A DNA stretch of 64,000 nucleotides, taken from Bedellia somnulentella (taxonomy: Eukaryota > Arthropoda > Insecta > Lepidoptera > Bedelliidae). Each line of letters opens with the position of its first letter. The stretch's first letter is position 1. The position numbers and the translations under genes were made by a program. The notes beneath the pieces were generated by a model. That model made no database searches. It worked only from the letters and a program-made list of their open reading frames with translations, and had not been told where the DNA came from. Location of the stretch: positions 12,171,213 through 12,235,212 of the forward strand of contig OY755183.1 of assembly GCA_963576735.1 (NCBI GenBank). The letters run 5' to 3'. This document shows, one piece after another, positions 12,895 through 24,984 of this stretch.

Positions 12895-13002
12895 TTGGCT
12901 GGCTCTGCCCCATAGACAGATCTCTTGTGAAGCTAGTGTTCTGTGCTTTTGGCTGGCTCTGCCCCATAGACAGATCTCTTGTGAAGCTAGTGTTCTGTGC
13001 TT
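12895..13002 (+). repeat. Perfect tandem duplication, 54 bases x 2
   Basis: The unit starting TTGGCTGGCTCTGCCCC at 12895 repeats at 12949 without change. It lies in the LINE-derived region. Confidence 0.9.
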
Positions 13003-13143
13003 TGAAAGAGCACTATAAGCTATCCGTCCGGCTGCTATTTACGATGATAATGAACCTATTTTTGGTAGAGTCGAGCCCCTTGGTGGGGTCATATGAGCTA
13101 TTAAGACATAAATAGCTTTTACCACATGAAACGTTAAATTGGT

Positions 13144-13312
13144 GGTGTTGCATTACCAGCTCAAGAAGAAATTTTTGTAAGGGTTTAAACATATATTTTC
13201 ACAGAAAGCCTTAAAATAAAAATTTAAATTGGTGTTGCATTACCAGCTCAAGAAGAAATTTTTGTAAGGGTTTAAACATATATTTTCACAGAAAGCCTTA
13301 AAATAAAAAATG
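13144..13312 (+). repeat. Tandem duplication, about 87 bases x 2
   Basis: GGTGTTGCATTACCAGCTC at 13144 recurs at 13231. The units are identical over almost their whole length, up to the run of A before 'tgttcaag'. Confidence 0.9.
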
Positions 13313-14600
13313 TTCAAGACAAATTTATATCAATAAACTTAAGATAATTTTATAAAATATGGTGGACGCCAATTACTTGAGTACGGCCAAGCAAAAAAGA
13401 GGATTTTTTACAACCTCTAAACTACATAAATTATATATTTTTAGAAGCATCTCATCCACGACATTGTTATCGGGTATTAGGCGTAGTCGAACATACAGTA
13501 TATGACTATGTGTATCAGAAAGCTATTAGTAGATTATTATTTTTGCCATGAGCCCGCGATTTTTTTATTTTTTTTTAACAATTCTTCAACAATTTTATTA
13601 AATTTATTCAGGTTGTTGAAAGTAAGATTGTATGCGTTGCAGCGAGTACAGGGTAGAGCTGGTATATAATAAAAATATTTATTTATAAGAATATAATAAG
13701 TTTGCTTATATTTGCCTGCTACGTCATGTATGTATGAAACAAAGTATTTTTTCCACACACCATCTAATAACGGGTGAATGATAAATCCACACCCACTGCT
13801 GTGATCCCAAAAAAGTTTATAAGAGCTTGGGAACCAAAACTCCCTTACCCAATTTTGGGAAAAATATATGAATCAGGGTCATTCGTGATCCAACCAAATC
13901 ACCCACCACACATAAGCTCCAGATAAAATACCCTCCGAGAAATATCAATTACTTATTTATAATCCAATTAAGGCATGTTGTTTCGTTTAGTACAGATTAG
14001 AACAAACTATAATTCACACTGTATATTAGATAGTTGTTAAACATAACATATAGTAAACTTGTAAATCCCGTAAAATGAAAGTTATAGAATAACAGTAAAA
14101 ATATAGCAAGTTTTTACACAGCGCAAACTTAACTCGTTTGACTTGAACGAATCAATTTTAAGAAGACGACAAATTATTCTATTTTAGTACGATCTTGACC
14201 CGGTTTAGCCCGACCTGCCCTTGTCTCGCATATCATCACTTGCATCGAAGATTATACCGCTGGTTATCTCTTCCTGCCATGCTGTATCCCCTAAACTTTA
14301 AATAAAAACTTTTATGTTATGATTATTCGTAAATGCGATAAAATTAGTCAATATTTTTAAGGCCTTACAATCCTTAAATATTATACTACAAGGTCTGATT
14401 GAAAGTAAATTGTTTAGAAGTGGTTAAAAGGGTTAATTTGGGGTGGTTTTACAAATGTTTTGATGTGACTTCGTCGCGGCGTCAGATGTTCGTCTCGCGG
14501 GCAAGGTTACGTCACTCACACGCGCTATCTATGTCACCCACACTAGCTCGCCACACGCGTGCGCAAGGGCTATGCTTATCGAGTTGTTTCTATTTCTATA
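13313..14600. other. AT-rich intergenic DNA
   Basis: No gene or recognisable repeat seen. Confidence 0.4.
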
Positions 14601-14611
14601 TATTAACCGTG

Positions 14612-14757
14612 CGTGATAGCTCATGGATAGGAACTTTCGTCCGTCATGCAGACAGGCGTGGGTTCAAACCTCGGGTCGGGCCAAGCAAAGCGTGGGAACT
14701 CTGAACACCAGGTGATAATTTCATGTGATGTTCAGAAGTATTATTACCTCTACCAAC
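14612..14757 (+). repeat. tRNA-derived SINE with visible head
   Basis: An A-box-like 'tagctcatggata' and a B-box-like 'gggttcaaacctcg' (polymerase III promoter) lie 46 bases apart. Part of the body follows, 'gatgttcagaagtattat'. The middle is deleted compared with the copy at 23293. Confidence 0.7.
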
Positions 14758-15427
14758 CTAGAAAGTTTGGATTTTTCTGAGTATATTTATAAATTCACTA
14801 GATTTTAGAGGCTCTACATTATGATTTTTATAAGTTGTCGTTTCACTTTTCAGATATTCAGCTTAAGATTCGGTTTGCAATTTCCTTTCGTCGTCAAATT
14901 GGGGAAAATCTCATAAGCAGCTGTTTTATATTGTGCCCCCCTTAGTATTGAACCAAAAAACTCCAATTCATGAGCCTATCGTACTTACCTTTTGGCCACG
15001 AAAGCCAAACGCTTTTCGTATAAATGCATGTAACTGTATCTTCAACGCTTGCCAAGCTATTGGAGAAATAACAATTTACACTTTAAACTACTTGTAGAAA
15101 AACACTTTTCCACCCTTTTTCCTGCTTATGCGATATCATATCAGCTATATCTCACACTTTTTTGGTTTGAAACTCAATATTTTATTTATTCTTTCTGTAT
15201 TCAACTGCTCAGAAGCTGATCAATTTTTCAAAACAGACTGTATCTACACCATACGCAGATAATTTCGACCACAATCTCTCCTTTCAGTTATACCCTCTTC
15301 TAATCTACAAATGTGTTATGAATTTGCAATATATTCACCCTACAACTTACTGGTCTATTTCAATCGAGCTCTACTCAAACTCTTATACACATTAATCCAA
15401 TATCTCCTTGTGTAAAAAATACATGCC

Positions 15428-15577
15428 GTGTAGTGCCGGCTTAGGGTGTTACTAACAATTTCTACCCACAGGTGTCGTAAGAGGCGACTAAGAACATAGG
15501 TTTTTTATGTGGTTTTAGGGCGATGCGGTTGGAGACCAATCACCAACGTGTTATGGCCGTGAGTATATATGAATGTT
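15428..15577 (+). repeat. (TATG)n retroposon, internally deleted
   Basis: Starts 'gtgtagtgccggcttag', contains 'gtaagaggcgactaag' and 'gggcgatgcggttggaga', then jumps to 'tggccgtgagtatatatg'. About 90 bases of the middle are missing. Confidence 0.8.
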
Positions 15578-17743
15578 TAAAAAAACGCGAAAACAAAGAA
15601 AAAAACCAAATGCACTCGATAAGAGTAAGCCGTGACGTACGCAGTAATATTGTTAATAGGACTGAGTTTCAGAGCAGTGTTTGGGCAGACGTCGACGCGA
15701 GCACTACACTGCGCCTCTCCGCGGCAGCCTGCCCTACCACGCGCTACACTACGATATCCACGTTTCAAGTTTGAGGAGTTTGCATGCTGAACATATTTAG
15801 GAGCCTCTCGAAAATGAAACCTCCAGTGAGTATGAGTATTTTTGGCTTCTATGATTTTGTTAGGGTTCTGAACACGCTCGTGACTCTACATTAGTTAGGC
15901 GTAATTAGACAGAGCCCTAAAATTTAAAAGCAATATGTTCTTTTTCTAAATTTCAAATATTTTTATAAATTCAGAAGTTACATTTTTACTGTTTATTAAA
16001 TCGACTTGTAAGCAACAAGGTAATTGTGAATTAAACAAATGTGTAGAGACGATATATTATTTTTATAAATATCAATTTCAGTTCGCCTGGAGTTCTATAA
16101 AAGTAAAACTGTGCAACGTTTCTGCCCATCGTAAGAGATGACTTAACTTTTTATGTGTTTAATTATTTATTTTTGTTCATAACAAGGAAAATTTTAAATG
16201 GGGTGTATTGGTGTGGAGAGGATGGATATCAAAATTCATGTTAAGTGAGTAATTAATGCAAATAAAATACATTAATTAGAAAACCCGTTTATTTATATTT
16301 TCCGTATGAAATCTCCTAAGTATTGGCAACATAATTAAAAATAAATCAACCAAATCAGTCAAAAAAATTTCAATTAGCTGGGTGTAGTCAAGAAGTAAAA
16401 TAATAATAAAATAGAGTCAATGTTGATGGTATTTCAGGATGTTAGAAGAACAAATCAAAGGCAAACTCAATATCTGACGTCATTAGTTCTGAATAGGCTA
16501 GCCTATCTATCGCTATATAATACGATCCTGACAAACTTTTCGAGCTTTATTTAGAGTCATCATCCATCAATCCATACTTGACCTTTTATTCTTATAGAGA
16601 GCGTTATAGAGCTCATTCTCTGTCTTTTAGATCTCTTAGCTGTTACATCAAGTTAATGTCATCCATCCAATGTGTTTTTACAATCTTTCACACCGCATCG
16701 GTCAAGAAAGACACACCACGGACTATAAACAAAATGCCATATTTACAGCAAAAAGCACCAAAATTTGTGTCGCGTTTTGGTTTTCACGGTGTACACATAT
16801 ACACACACAAAGAGGTAACTTTAAATAGTCGTTTTGTTAAAACCATGAATAATCAAGGATTACTAAAAGGCAAAAACCTTTATTAAAAGAAAGTAAATTT
16901 CCATTAATAAGTATGTACGATTTAACCTATTATAATAGTTTAATAATTTAGAATTTAGAATAATTATTCCTAAATGTAAACAAGATTTGTATACAAAATT
17001 GAACATATCACTCTATCCGCATTTTCGAAATTGATATTTATTTATGGCTCCTATATTAGTTTTTAATAGCTACTAATATTACAAACATATTATCGAGATA
17101 ACAATGGGTAAATACGTTCACTTATTTCAATTAAGGTATATCTACCTGCAACCGCGTAATTGATAGTACCGCCTTTATAGTGGCATCTAAAAATGAATTT
17201 TCAAACTGTGGCTCTCTCCCATCCCTTAAAGGAATAAATAAATAATAATACTAATTTGAAGATTTTTCTTTTCCCATTTTTCGTGGTATTATTTTAGTAC
17301 AGAAATGGGGAATGTTATTTTGAGTACACTACAAAAACATTCGTTCCAGTGAAATCACTTCTTTTTATTATGAATGATTAATCTACAAAACCAAATGAAA
17401 AATTATATACTATATTTATCCACAATTAAAAGATTTCGGACTCATTTCTTATACCGGACTTCCCTACGTATCAGCTGAAACTCTATCATAGTAAATACTC
17501 TCTCACAATAATATCAGGGTTTTGAAATATGTATCATAAAGATTTTTTCTCTCAAACTTAATTTAAAACCCTAATTAAGTTTAAATATCCTAATTAAATT
17601 GAATTGGGAGAAAGAATCGAATAAACTTTTCCGATGTATAATGTAGAGTAGGTAACATTTGTGTAGGGTTAAAACTTTTCATACATCAGTTCTTTTAGTT
17701 TTTCTTTTATGTTTAGTTAAATTATATTGTTTTTATTTAGACC
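15578..17743. other. AT-rich intergenic DNA
   Basis: No gene seen. It holds the LINE fragment at 16509-16605. Confidence 0.4.
16509..16605 (-). mobile_element. LINE 3'-coding fragment, degraded
   Basis: Contains 'tacgatcctgacaaac' and 'tccatacttgaccttttatt', the reverse complement of the C-terminal coding part of the LINE at 27750 and 45911. The 3' tail is missing. Confidence 0.45.
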
Positions 17744-17995
17744 ATACATACATACATACAAATACTCACGGCTATAAATCCCATGAAGGGGTAGCCAGAG
17801 CTAAGGAATTAGAAATTCCTTAGCCACTTTTGGAAGTTGCGTGGGGAAAAGATGGTGAAATAAAGGTTGTTGGTGATGGGTCTCCAACCGCATCGCCCAA
17901 AAATCCCTTAAAAGCCCCAATACCGTTAGTCGCCTCTTACGTACACCCACCGTAAGAAATGGGGTAGTGCTATTCTAAGCCGGCACTACACAGCA
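17744..17995 (-). repeat. (TATG)n retroposon, near full length
   Basis: Begins with (CATA)n, then 'actcacggctataaatccc', and ends 'ccggcactacacagc'. A probable target duplication 'ttatttaga' lies on both sides. Confidence 0.9.
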
Positions 17996-19278
17996 TTATT
18001 TAGAACAATAAAAAATAATAAAAAATGGCTGTATAAAGTCTTTGTCTAATTCTAGTTAGTAACGGCATAGATAGCGTTCTTTATTCTCGACTAACCAGCT
18101 GATAGATAAAGATATGATCATTTGGCCGCGATCGACAGATATGGGGCATAGCTTATAGGTAATTGAACTTTGTAGAGCCGTTACACTTTTTGAGAGTGCA
18201 CTGAACTGTATTTATTTCTTAAATACTCGTCTAGACTAGGTTATGGAACAGTTCAAACACTAATTAAGAACACACCTTTCTTTTATTAAAATTTTCGGCC
18301 TCTCAAATGTAACTTATCAATGGAATCCTTATTAATATTAGAAAGGCGATCATGATTCTATTTTCAACCTCATCAAGCTGTAACTGCTTAGCGTATTAAG
18401 GTGAATTTGTTGACACATGCAAATGAAGCTCTTTCATATATTTTACATTTCCTTCTAAGGGAAACCAAATTTTTTGGTGGAACATGGGTGATGGTGCAAA
18501 GTTTTTTCAACTTGAACATCAGGGCACCGCTAGTATTTTATTCATCTTTATTTAGTATAATCAGTTTGTAGAAATATCTCTTTGTAGATTTTATATATCG
18601 TATCACACCTTCTCATTATATATATGTATATATTATATATGGTATATGTGTATATATTATATGTGCTTTAGTAATGTTTTCATAATATCTAAGCGCTCGG
18701 TAGTGCGCAGGCAAAGATCCCTAGTTACATCCTACTCGTACAAATACTTTCTTTACTTTCTGATATATTCAAACAAACGGTACCGGTACCAAGCATTAAA
18801 AAGATAGATACCGGAAAAAAGGTTTTTGGCAAATGTCTTTTATTCGAAATTATGTGAAAATATGTCAGCACATACTTGTCTGGAAAGTTACACCAGAAAA
18901 AGCGACTAAAATTACGAATACGAACGAATATAGATAATGAGGTGATGGAGATGTAGTATAGACATTTGGCAAGTTCGCCTTTTGGATGATAATCACTCGT
19001 GTCATGCTTTTGTTTAGATCTGAGGTTAAGATTTACGTTTATTATATTTGAAGAATTATAATATAACAGCTTCTTTAGTCTATAATTCGTTTTGGTATAC
19101 TTTTAATCTCAATTTTTATTTTAGCGCGTCAAATTATTTTACAGTTACATTAGAGAAACTTTATCATATACATGGTTCATTTGTTGGTAGATTTACCTAC
19201 TTACGATAAAACTCTTTTACTCTCAAACTGTAGTATGATCGTCAAATATAAAAGAAACTGTGCTCAAAAGCCTAAGTC
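17996..19278. other. AT-rich intergenic DNA
   Basis: No gene seen. An alternating TA/TG tract lies at about 18616-18662. Confidence 0.4.
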
Positions 19279-19289
19279 GTCTTTCGAAT

Positions 19290-19541
19290 ACATACATACA
19301 TACATATACTCACGGCTATAAATCCCTAAAAGGGGTAGCCAGAGCTGAGAAATTAGAAATTCCTCTGCCACTTTTGGAAGTTGAGTGGGGAAAAGACGGT
19401 AGAATAAAGGTTGTTGGTGATGGGTCTCCAACCGCATCGCCCAAAAATCCCTTAATAGCCCCAATACCGTTAGTCGCCTTTTACGTACACCCACCGGAAG
19501 AAATGGGGTAGTGCTATTCTAAGCCGACACTACACAGCACA
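19290..19541 (-). repeat. (TATG)n retroposon, young full-length copy
   Basis: Full element from (CATA)n to 'gccgacactacacagca', flanked by the 11-base target duplication GTCTTTCGAAT at 19279-19289 and 19542-19552. Confidence 0.95.
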
Positions 19542-19552
19542 GTCTTTCGAAT

Positions 19553-20453
19553 CTATCAATTAAATACAGTTACAACGTTAGAAATGTACGTTGCGTATTG
19601 TATTATGCATTTTAATTATAGTATAGTTGGTTTGGTTGTGACGCTTCTCACCGGCAACTTATTTTTTACAGCGATAGATTCTTGCATGAATTGTTATTAT
19701 AGAAATGATACTTAACTGATAGTAAAAGTTACTTTTTCATTTATTTAATAATAGCTATACAGAGCCAACAGTCCACGGCAAATTAAGAAATAGCAAACCA
19801 AAGCTCAATCAAAATTCAAACTTATTCTTTCAACATAACCTATTTTAATACAAGTTCACAAAAGTGGTTCACAATAAATTATTACTTTGATTGAGGTTAG
19901 AGAGGGGTTAGACGTATTGATATATATTAATTGGTGTTGATTGGTTAAATCGAAGTAGATAGATTTGATCGAATGTCCTGCGGGGCATTAACTGCTGGTA
20001 CAATTGAATCTAATATGTGTTACTTAGAACTCGAAATTGCCAATTGATGTCTCATTGAAAAGATTTTGCAAGGACATTCTCATGTTACTCATCTTCAGGT
20101 TTTGATTTGAAGTTGGTCAGATGTAAATGCATTTCAACGTTAGATTCCTTTTAGTTATAGTTATTTATAAAAAAATAATCTACATTCAATCAAGGCAATA
20201 ATCCCAGAATATGGTTATCAGAACTTAGGAATCAACTACTCCTAAGTAAGTCCTGCAAGGTGGGAAGCCTTTGTTTTAATATAGAATTGATGGTTGTGGG
20301 ATTCCAACTAAATGGTGCAATAAAACATTTAATAACTTCTGTGCCATAACTCGCCTCGCAAAACATAAATTCGAATTATGTAAAGTTAGATACAATTTCG
20401 CACCCTAAATTAAAAAGGAATGCTATCAATAACGACCGCCAGAAAAAGATCTA
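19553..20453. other. AT-rich intergenic DNA
   Basis: No gene or clear repeat seen. Confidence 0.4.
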
Positions 20454-20628
20454 TAGTTCGGCCCCCTGATTATGTATCTTTAGCAACCGCGATTGTGTTG
20501 CAAATTGCAATATTGTCGCTGTCAAAAGTGTCAAATCACATACAAATTTATGACATTGACAGCGACAATCGTGGAACTTGCGACACAATCGACAGTCGCA
20601 AAAGATACGTAATCAGGGGGCCGAACTA
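20454..20628. mobile_element. Foldback MITE, 175 bases
   Basis: The left arm 'tagttcggccccctgatta' pairs with the right arm 'taatcagggggccgaacta', and pairing continues inward through 'tgtcgctgtcaa' with 'ttgacagcgaca'. Almost the whole element can fold into one hairpin. No coding capacity. Target duplication not clear. Confidence 0.85.
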
Positions 20629-20861
20629 GCTAAATTGAGGATATAGACGTCCAATAATTCAATAAACAGGGTGTCACAAAATGCAATCCTAAACCCAAAA
20701 TTTGATAATTGAGTCGCTATCACCTTGCAGACAGGATGAGTTAGATACTTTTTCAAACGATGCTTTTATTTAATCAGAGTCCCTCGTACAAAACTTGTGA
20801 ACTATAATATTTCGCGTCTTTGTATCCTTTTAGAACCTTATCCTAGTATAGCACGTGTATA

Positions 20862-21147
20862 CCATTTATATTTAATCCAATATGAATATTCTGATAACTC
20901 GTATNNNNNNNNNNNNNNNNNNNNNNNNNNNNNNNNNNNNNNNNNNNNNNNNNNNNNNNNNNNNNNNNNNNNNNNNNNNNNNNNNNNNNNNNNNNNNNNN
21001 NNNNNNNNNNNNNNNNNNNNNNNNNNNNNNNNNNNNNNNNNNNNNNNNNNNNNNNNNNNNNNNNNNNNNNNNNNNNNNNNNNNNNNNNNNNNNNNNNNNN
21101 NNNNCCACTTATATTTAATCCAATATGAATGTTCTGATAACTCGTGT
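20862..21147. repeat. Direct repeat flanking the assembly gap
   Basis: About 43 bases (20862-20904, 'tatatttaatccaatatg') recur just after the gap (21105-21147) with few changes. Confidence 0.85.
20905..21104. other. Assembly gap, exactly 200 N
   Basis: Run of 200 undetermined bases. The round length suggests a placeholder, so the true length is unknown. Confidence 1.
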
Positions 21148-21482
21148 CAATGCTTAACGCGTAGTAAATAGTAATTTGTAGTAGTAAAATGTGTGCTTAT
21201 GTTATCGCTTTCATTTGCTCGTTAAACTCTGACGTGGGGGTCTTCCGATAGCTGGATTTCTACGCATTTCCATTAATTATTTATAATTACACACATCGCA
21301 ATAGTTGTAAGGAAATTCTGTTTCCCTAAAACCTAATGACTAGTATAGTATATTACTATCACTGTTGATACTTAATTTGATAGGTAGGTTGCAAGGCATG
21401 CCGATGTACATAAAAAGTATTTTTATGTTACATTAACCTAGCAACATAAAGAGTCTAGCTAATCAAAAGACCTGTACTGCCG

Positions 21483-21552
21483 ACATTAACTACCATATGG
21501 CCAGCTTAGAATGTCACTATCGCTTTCTACCCACGGGATTTGTAAGAGGCGA
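21483..21552 (+). repeat. (TATG)n retroposon, 5' fragment
   Basis: 'ccagcttagaatgtcacta', 'tctacccacgggatttgtaa' and 'gaggcga' match the 5' third of the old subfamily. It stops abruptly where the large foldback begins. Confidence 0.65.
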
Positions 21553-22056
21553 GTTCAAGTAGTGTTTGCGTTTCCTACCTCCGAATTTTAACTAATTCGG
21601 ACGGCCACTTGTCTACCTTTTCAGATAGAATGCAAATGTTGGAAACGCCTAACTATCACATAATTTAATGTTTTTTGACATGAATTCCTCATGTGGGGAT
21701 TATTACTCATAAATAAAAGATGATTTGAAAAGATTTTTTTTTCTTTCCTTTAATAACATCTTTTATTTATGAGTAATAATCCCCACATGAGGAATTCATG
21801 TCAAAAAACATTAAATTATGTGATAGTTAGGCGTTTCCAACATTTGCATTCTATATAAAGGAAAGAAAAAAAAAATCTTTTCAAATCATCTTTTATTTAT
21901 GAGTAATAATCCCCACATGAGTAATTCATGTCAAAAAACATTAAATTATGTGATAGTTAGGCGTTTCCAACATTTGCATTCTATCTGAAAAGGTAGACAA
22001 GTGGCCGTCCGAATTAGTTAAAATTCGGAGGTAGGAAACGCAAACACTACTTGAAC
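21553..22056. mobile_element. Large foldback: about 199-base inverted arms around a 105-base loop
   Basis: The left arm 21553-21751 is the reverse complement of 21857-22056 with few mismatches. The loop 21752-21856 is itself a direct copy of the inner part of the right arm ('taataatccccacatgagga'). So the same body occurs three times here, once inverted. The body matches the tail of the tRNA-headed SINE at 22107-22260. Confidence 0.85.
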
Positions 22057-22106
22057 GTGTAAAAAAGAAACAAAGGATAGAGAAATTTCGCGCTGGATGC
22101 CAACTG

Positions 22107-22260
22107 ACACTGTAGCTCAGTTGGCAGAGCGACGGGGGCGTATACCCGAAGGTCGCGGGTTCGAACCCCGCCAGTGTCGAGATTTTTCTTTGCTTTAATA
22201 ACATCTTTTATTTATGAGTAATAATCCCCACATGAGGAATTCATGTCAAAAAACATTAAA
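22107..22260 (+). repeat. tRNA-derived SINE (GACACT head)
   Basis: The head at 22107-22180 can draw a cloverleaf: acceptor stem GACACTG/CAGTGTC, D stem GCTC/GAGC, T stem GCGGG/CCCGC with loop TTCGAAC. The anticodon arm is abnormal (4 base pairs, 8-base loop, no normal U33), so I call it a SINE promoter and not a working tRNA. The tail 'taataatccccacatgagga' follows and reaches into the upstream flank of MsrA exon 22366. Confidence 0.75.
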
Positions 22261-22365
22261 CTTTTGCAATTACCAAAACATCTCATTACGCTCCCAAATC
22301 TCAACTGGTTTTTCTGCTTAATTATCCAAAATAAACATTTTAACAAAGCAATTTCTTCTTTGCAG

Positions 22366-22532
22366 TCCCAACCAACCCTTCTTCACGATGTCGACATTCC
22401 AACGAAAAAGGCAACATTCGGAATGGGCTGTTTTTGGTCTAATGACTCCTTATTTGGAGCCACTCCCGGAGTGATCAGGACCCGGGTCGGCTACTCCGGC
22501 GGTACCACAAAAAACCCACATTACAGGAGTAT
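22366..22532 (+). CDS. MsrA: Methionine sulfoxide reductase A, exon with catalytic Cys
   Basis: MsrA reduces the S-form of methionine sulfoxide in proteins and as free amino acid, using a catalytic Cys that thioredoxin later regenerates. This exon (55 codons plus 2 bases) encodes KKATFGMGCFWSNDSLFGA; the GCFW motif is the family signature and its Cys codon is at 22429-22431. RTRVGYSGGTTKNPHYRS follows, also typical. Acceptor 'cttctttgcag', donor GTAAGT. The upstream in-frame ATG at 22243 lies in a SINE tail found elsewhere in the window, so it is not the start. An earlier exon with the true start must exist and was not found. Joined to the next three exons it gives 218 residues, close to the usual insect length minus a short N-terminus. 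Confidence 0.93.
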
Positions 22533-23292
22533 GTAAGTATAATTGACGTTGGTGGTTTTAAGTTCGGGTAATTTGGTTTTAAGATTGTGTGTACTTTCTG
22601 TAATGAGCGAATTCCCGACATCCCAAATTGCAGTCAGAATAATAGGATGGACATGTTTCGGAATACTAAGATCTTTTGAAGTTAAATTGAAATAGTCGAA
22701 ACTATTTTTTTTAAGATAACTCAATTAAGGTGCTTATGGTTGTGGCTTTATTAAACAATCATATTCAGATAAAATTAAAGAGAAGAAGAAAAAAGAAACT
22801 TTGCCCTTTTGCTAACTATAAAGCCAATTTAGTAAACTTAGCTAAGTCCCGACACAAAATCACAATATTACGTATCAGTCTATTTTAATAAACTTGAACG
22901 TAAACTATACTCCGATACTACGATACCAACACGTGTATACATACGTCGCTTTATGAATGATTTAGCACTTGTGAAATCGATTTCTGAAATAGCGAGTCAT
23001 TCATTACTAATCGATAAGAATGACGTTCATGACTTTATACTGACGAATGCTCTAAGTATTGAAATACTTGTTTTTAATGTATTTGGCGATGTTTGTTTTC
23101 ATGATGCAATAAGTCTTAAGTTATTAATAGCCTGTTGAAATTGGTTAGTGTATCAGGGTTAGGTATAAAAGCAAAATATGCAACCCAGTACTATTGTAAT
23201 TTTATTAATATAATAGCACTCACCCATCAGGGGCATCCTATGTACTTTGAGATTGACAACCGTGATATTTCAATGTATAAGAACTTACTTCT

Positions 23293-23600
23293 GTCATGCA
23301 GACAGGCGTGGGTTCAAATTCCGAGTTGGGCTACACCAATTTGTCTTTTCTAAAGTCATATGTGTGGTTAATTTATCATAGTTCTTAATAGTGCGGGAAA
23401 ACATCGTGAGGAAACACACAAAGCTGAATTGTATCTGTACAAAATGGCGACAGGCTTCTCCTATCAAGTGAGTACACTGTCCAAGCAAAATTCGTGTACT
23501 CTAAACAACAGTGACAATGTCACGTGATGTTCAGAAGTATGAGTACCTCTGCCAACCCTATCGGGGGTGTTCGGAGTGAACATTTGAGTCTTGAAAGATT
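23293..23600 (+). repeat. tRNA-derived SINE, best-kept copy of its family
   Basis: B box 'tgggttcaaattccg', then 'caccaatttgtcttttct', 'gagtacactgtccaagca', 'tgacaatgtcacgtgatg' and the end 'gagtgaacatttgagtc'. Other copies or fragments lie at 8396, 14612, 25767, 31168, 34611, 40441 (inverted), 48158 (inverted) and 55830. Confidence 0.8.
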
Positions 23601-24187
23601 TTTAAGTGATTGTTCGGCGATGGGGCTGATCATCCATAGCCGACAACCTTCACGTATGTTGTGTATATTAATGTGCGATCCTCGTATTTTCTGATAGTTT
23701 TCAAATCTATTAAATTCTAAAATGTCAGGACGTATACGAACCATTATCAAGTAGTAGCTTACACAACGAAAGAAGCGAGTAGACTATTTTTTAATTTTAG
23801 GAAATTAAATTAAGTTTACGCCGTTTTCTCAGATCTACTAAAATACGCATAAGTTGGTCAGAATCAGCCTAGCTTTTCCCAAACACTTTTATTACAAACA
23901 CAGTGAAAGCTCTTATGAAATTGTTGGGTCATCTCACTGAATAACTATTTTTTTATAGTTTGTTTTAATTTTTTGCAAGAAATGATTGATATGATTTTAA
24001 TGGAGGTTCTACTATGCAGTAAAACTATGCTAGTGCTATAAGCCGAGCCAGCTCAAGTCTAAGTGGCAAATAGGTCAAGGCGACACGATCAATATACACC
24101 ACTTTCTTCAATGACGTCTATGTTTTACGATCTAGTTTCTGTGAAATTAACGATGTAAAATTTGTTAGTTAGTTAAAATATGAATTA

Positions 24188-24438
24188 CTAGCTGACCCGA
24201 CTTCGTACTGTAAATTTGCTTATGCCAAACTTTAGGCGTTTTTTCCGGTACTCTGAGATCAATCAGACGTGAATATTTTATTGGTAAAAATTTCCGGGAT
24301 GAAAAGTATTCTATCTCATAATTGGGGTCATTATCTGGCATTCTGCTAAATTTGATTCATAAACATTCAGTAATTGAGAAGCCTTTTCACCTCAAATACA
24401 CAAACGTCTAAACTTTCACATTTATAATATTAATAGGA
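24188..24438 (-). mobile_element. Small Helitron-like element, second type
   Basis: On the minus strand it starts TCCTATTAATATTATAAA after an A and ends with 'gaagtcgggtcagctag' before a T. This is the A/T insertion rule with a CTAG end. 251 bases, no coding capacity. Confidence 0.75.
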
Positions 24439-24984
24439 TAACCAACGGACGATTGTGGATACCGATAATCTGCGTATTATATTATACGACGAATTTACTT
24501 AAGTAGTGGTCGAAAATTCTTTATATATTAAAGGGCACAAGTCAACGGCCAGTCATATAATATTAACTATAATATTAAAAAGAAATTGCAGTAAGGTACC
24601 TTAGACTTGGCACGACTTTGTCTAGATTTCTTTACTATTGAATAGTAAATAAGCTGCTCCATCGAGACTTGGTTAGTTTTTTACAGAATGTTTTAAGTTA
24701 CAATAATATTTACAATACTATCGTATCATGAATCAAGATAAAACCCAATTTGTGAACGAATTGAAACACTTTATCTTTTTTCTGCTTACCTAAGTTTTTG
24801 TTTCCGTGAAACCTAAATAAATAAGATAAGATGTCTGCAAACAAAGTTCTATTTCATATCTGTGCTGATAATAAAGTCAGACGTAGAGCAACTATTTATC
24901 TATTCGTACTTATTAGGTGATTAGTGAGTGATGCGGCACTTACGAACCTTTGTTCCATCATATTTTCCCTTACATACATACGCT

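Noticed and set aside
14399..14704. 101-codon frame
   Set aside because: The C-terminal half is a tRNA-derived SINE and the rest has no coding signature.
20797..21171. Open frame of 124 codons
   Set aside because: It runs through 200 undetermined bases.
22107..22182. A tRNA gene (good acceptor, D and T stems)
   Set aside because: The anticodon arm has a 4-pair stem and an 8-base loop without a normal anticodon layout, and the same head with the same tail recurs at 63421. It is a SINE head.
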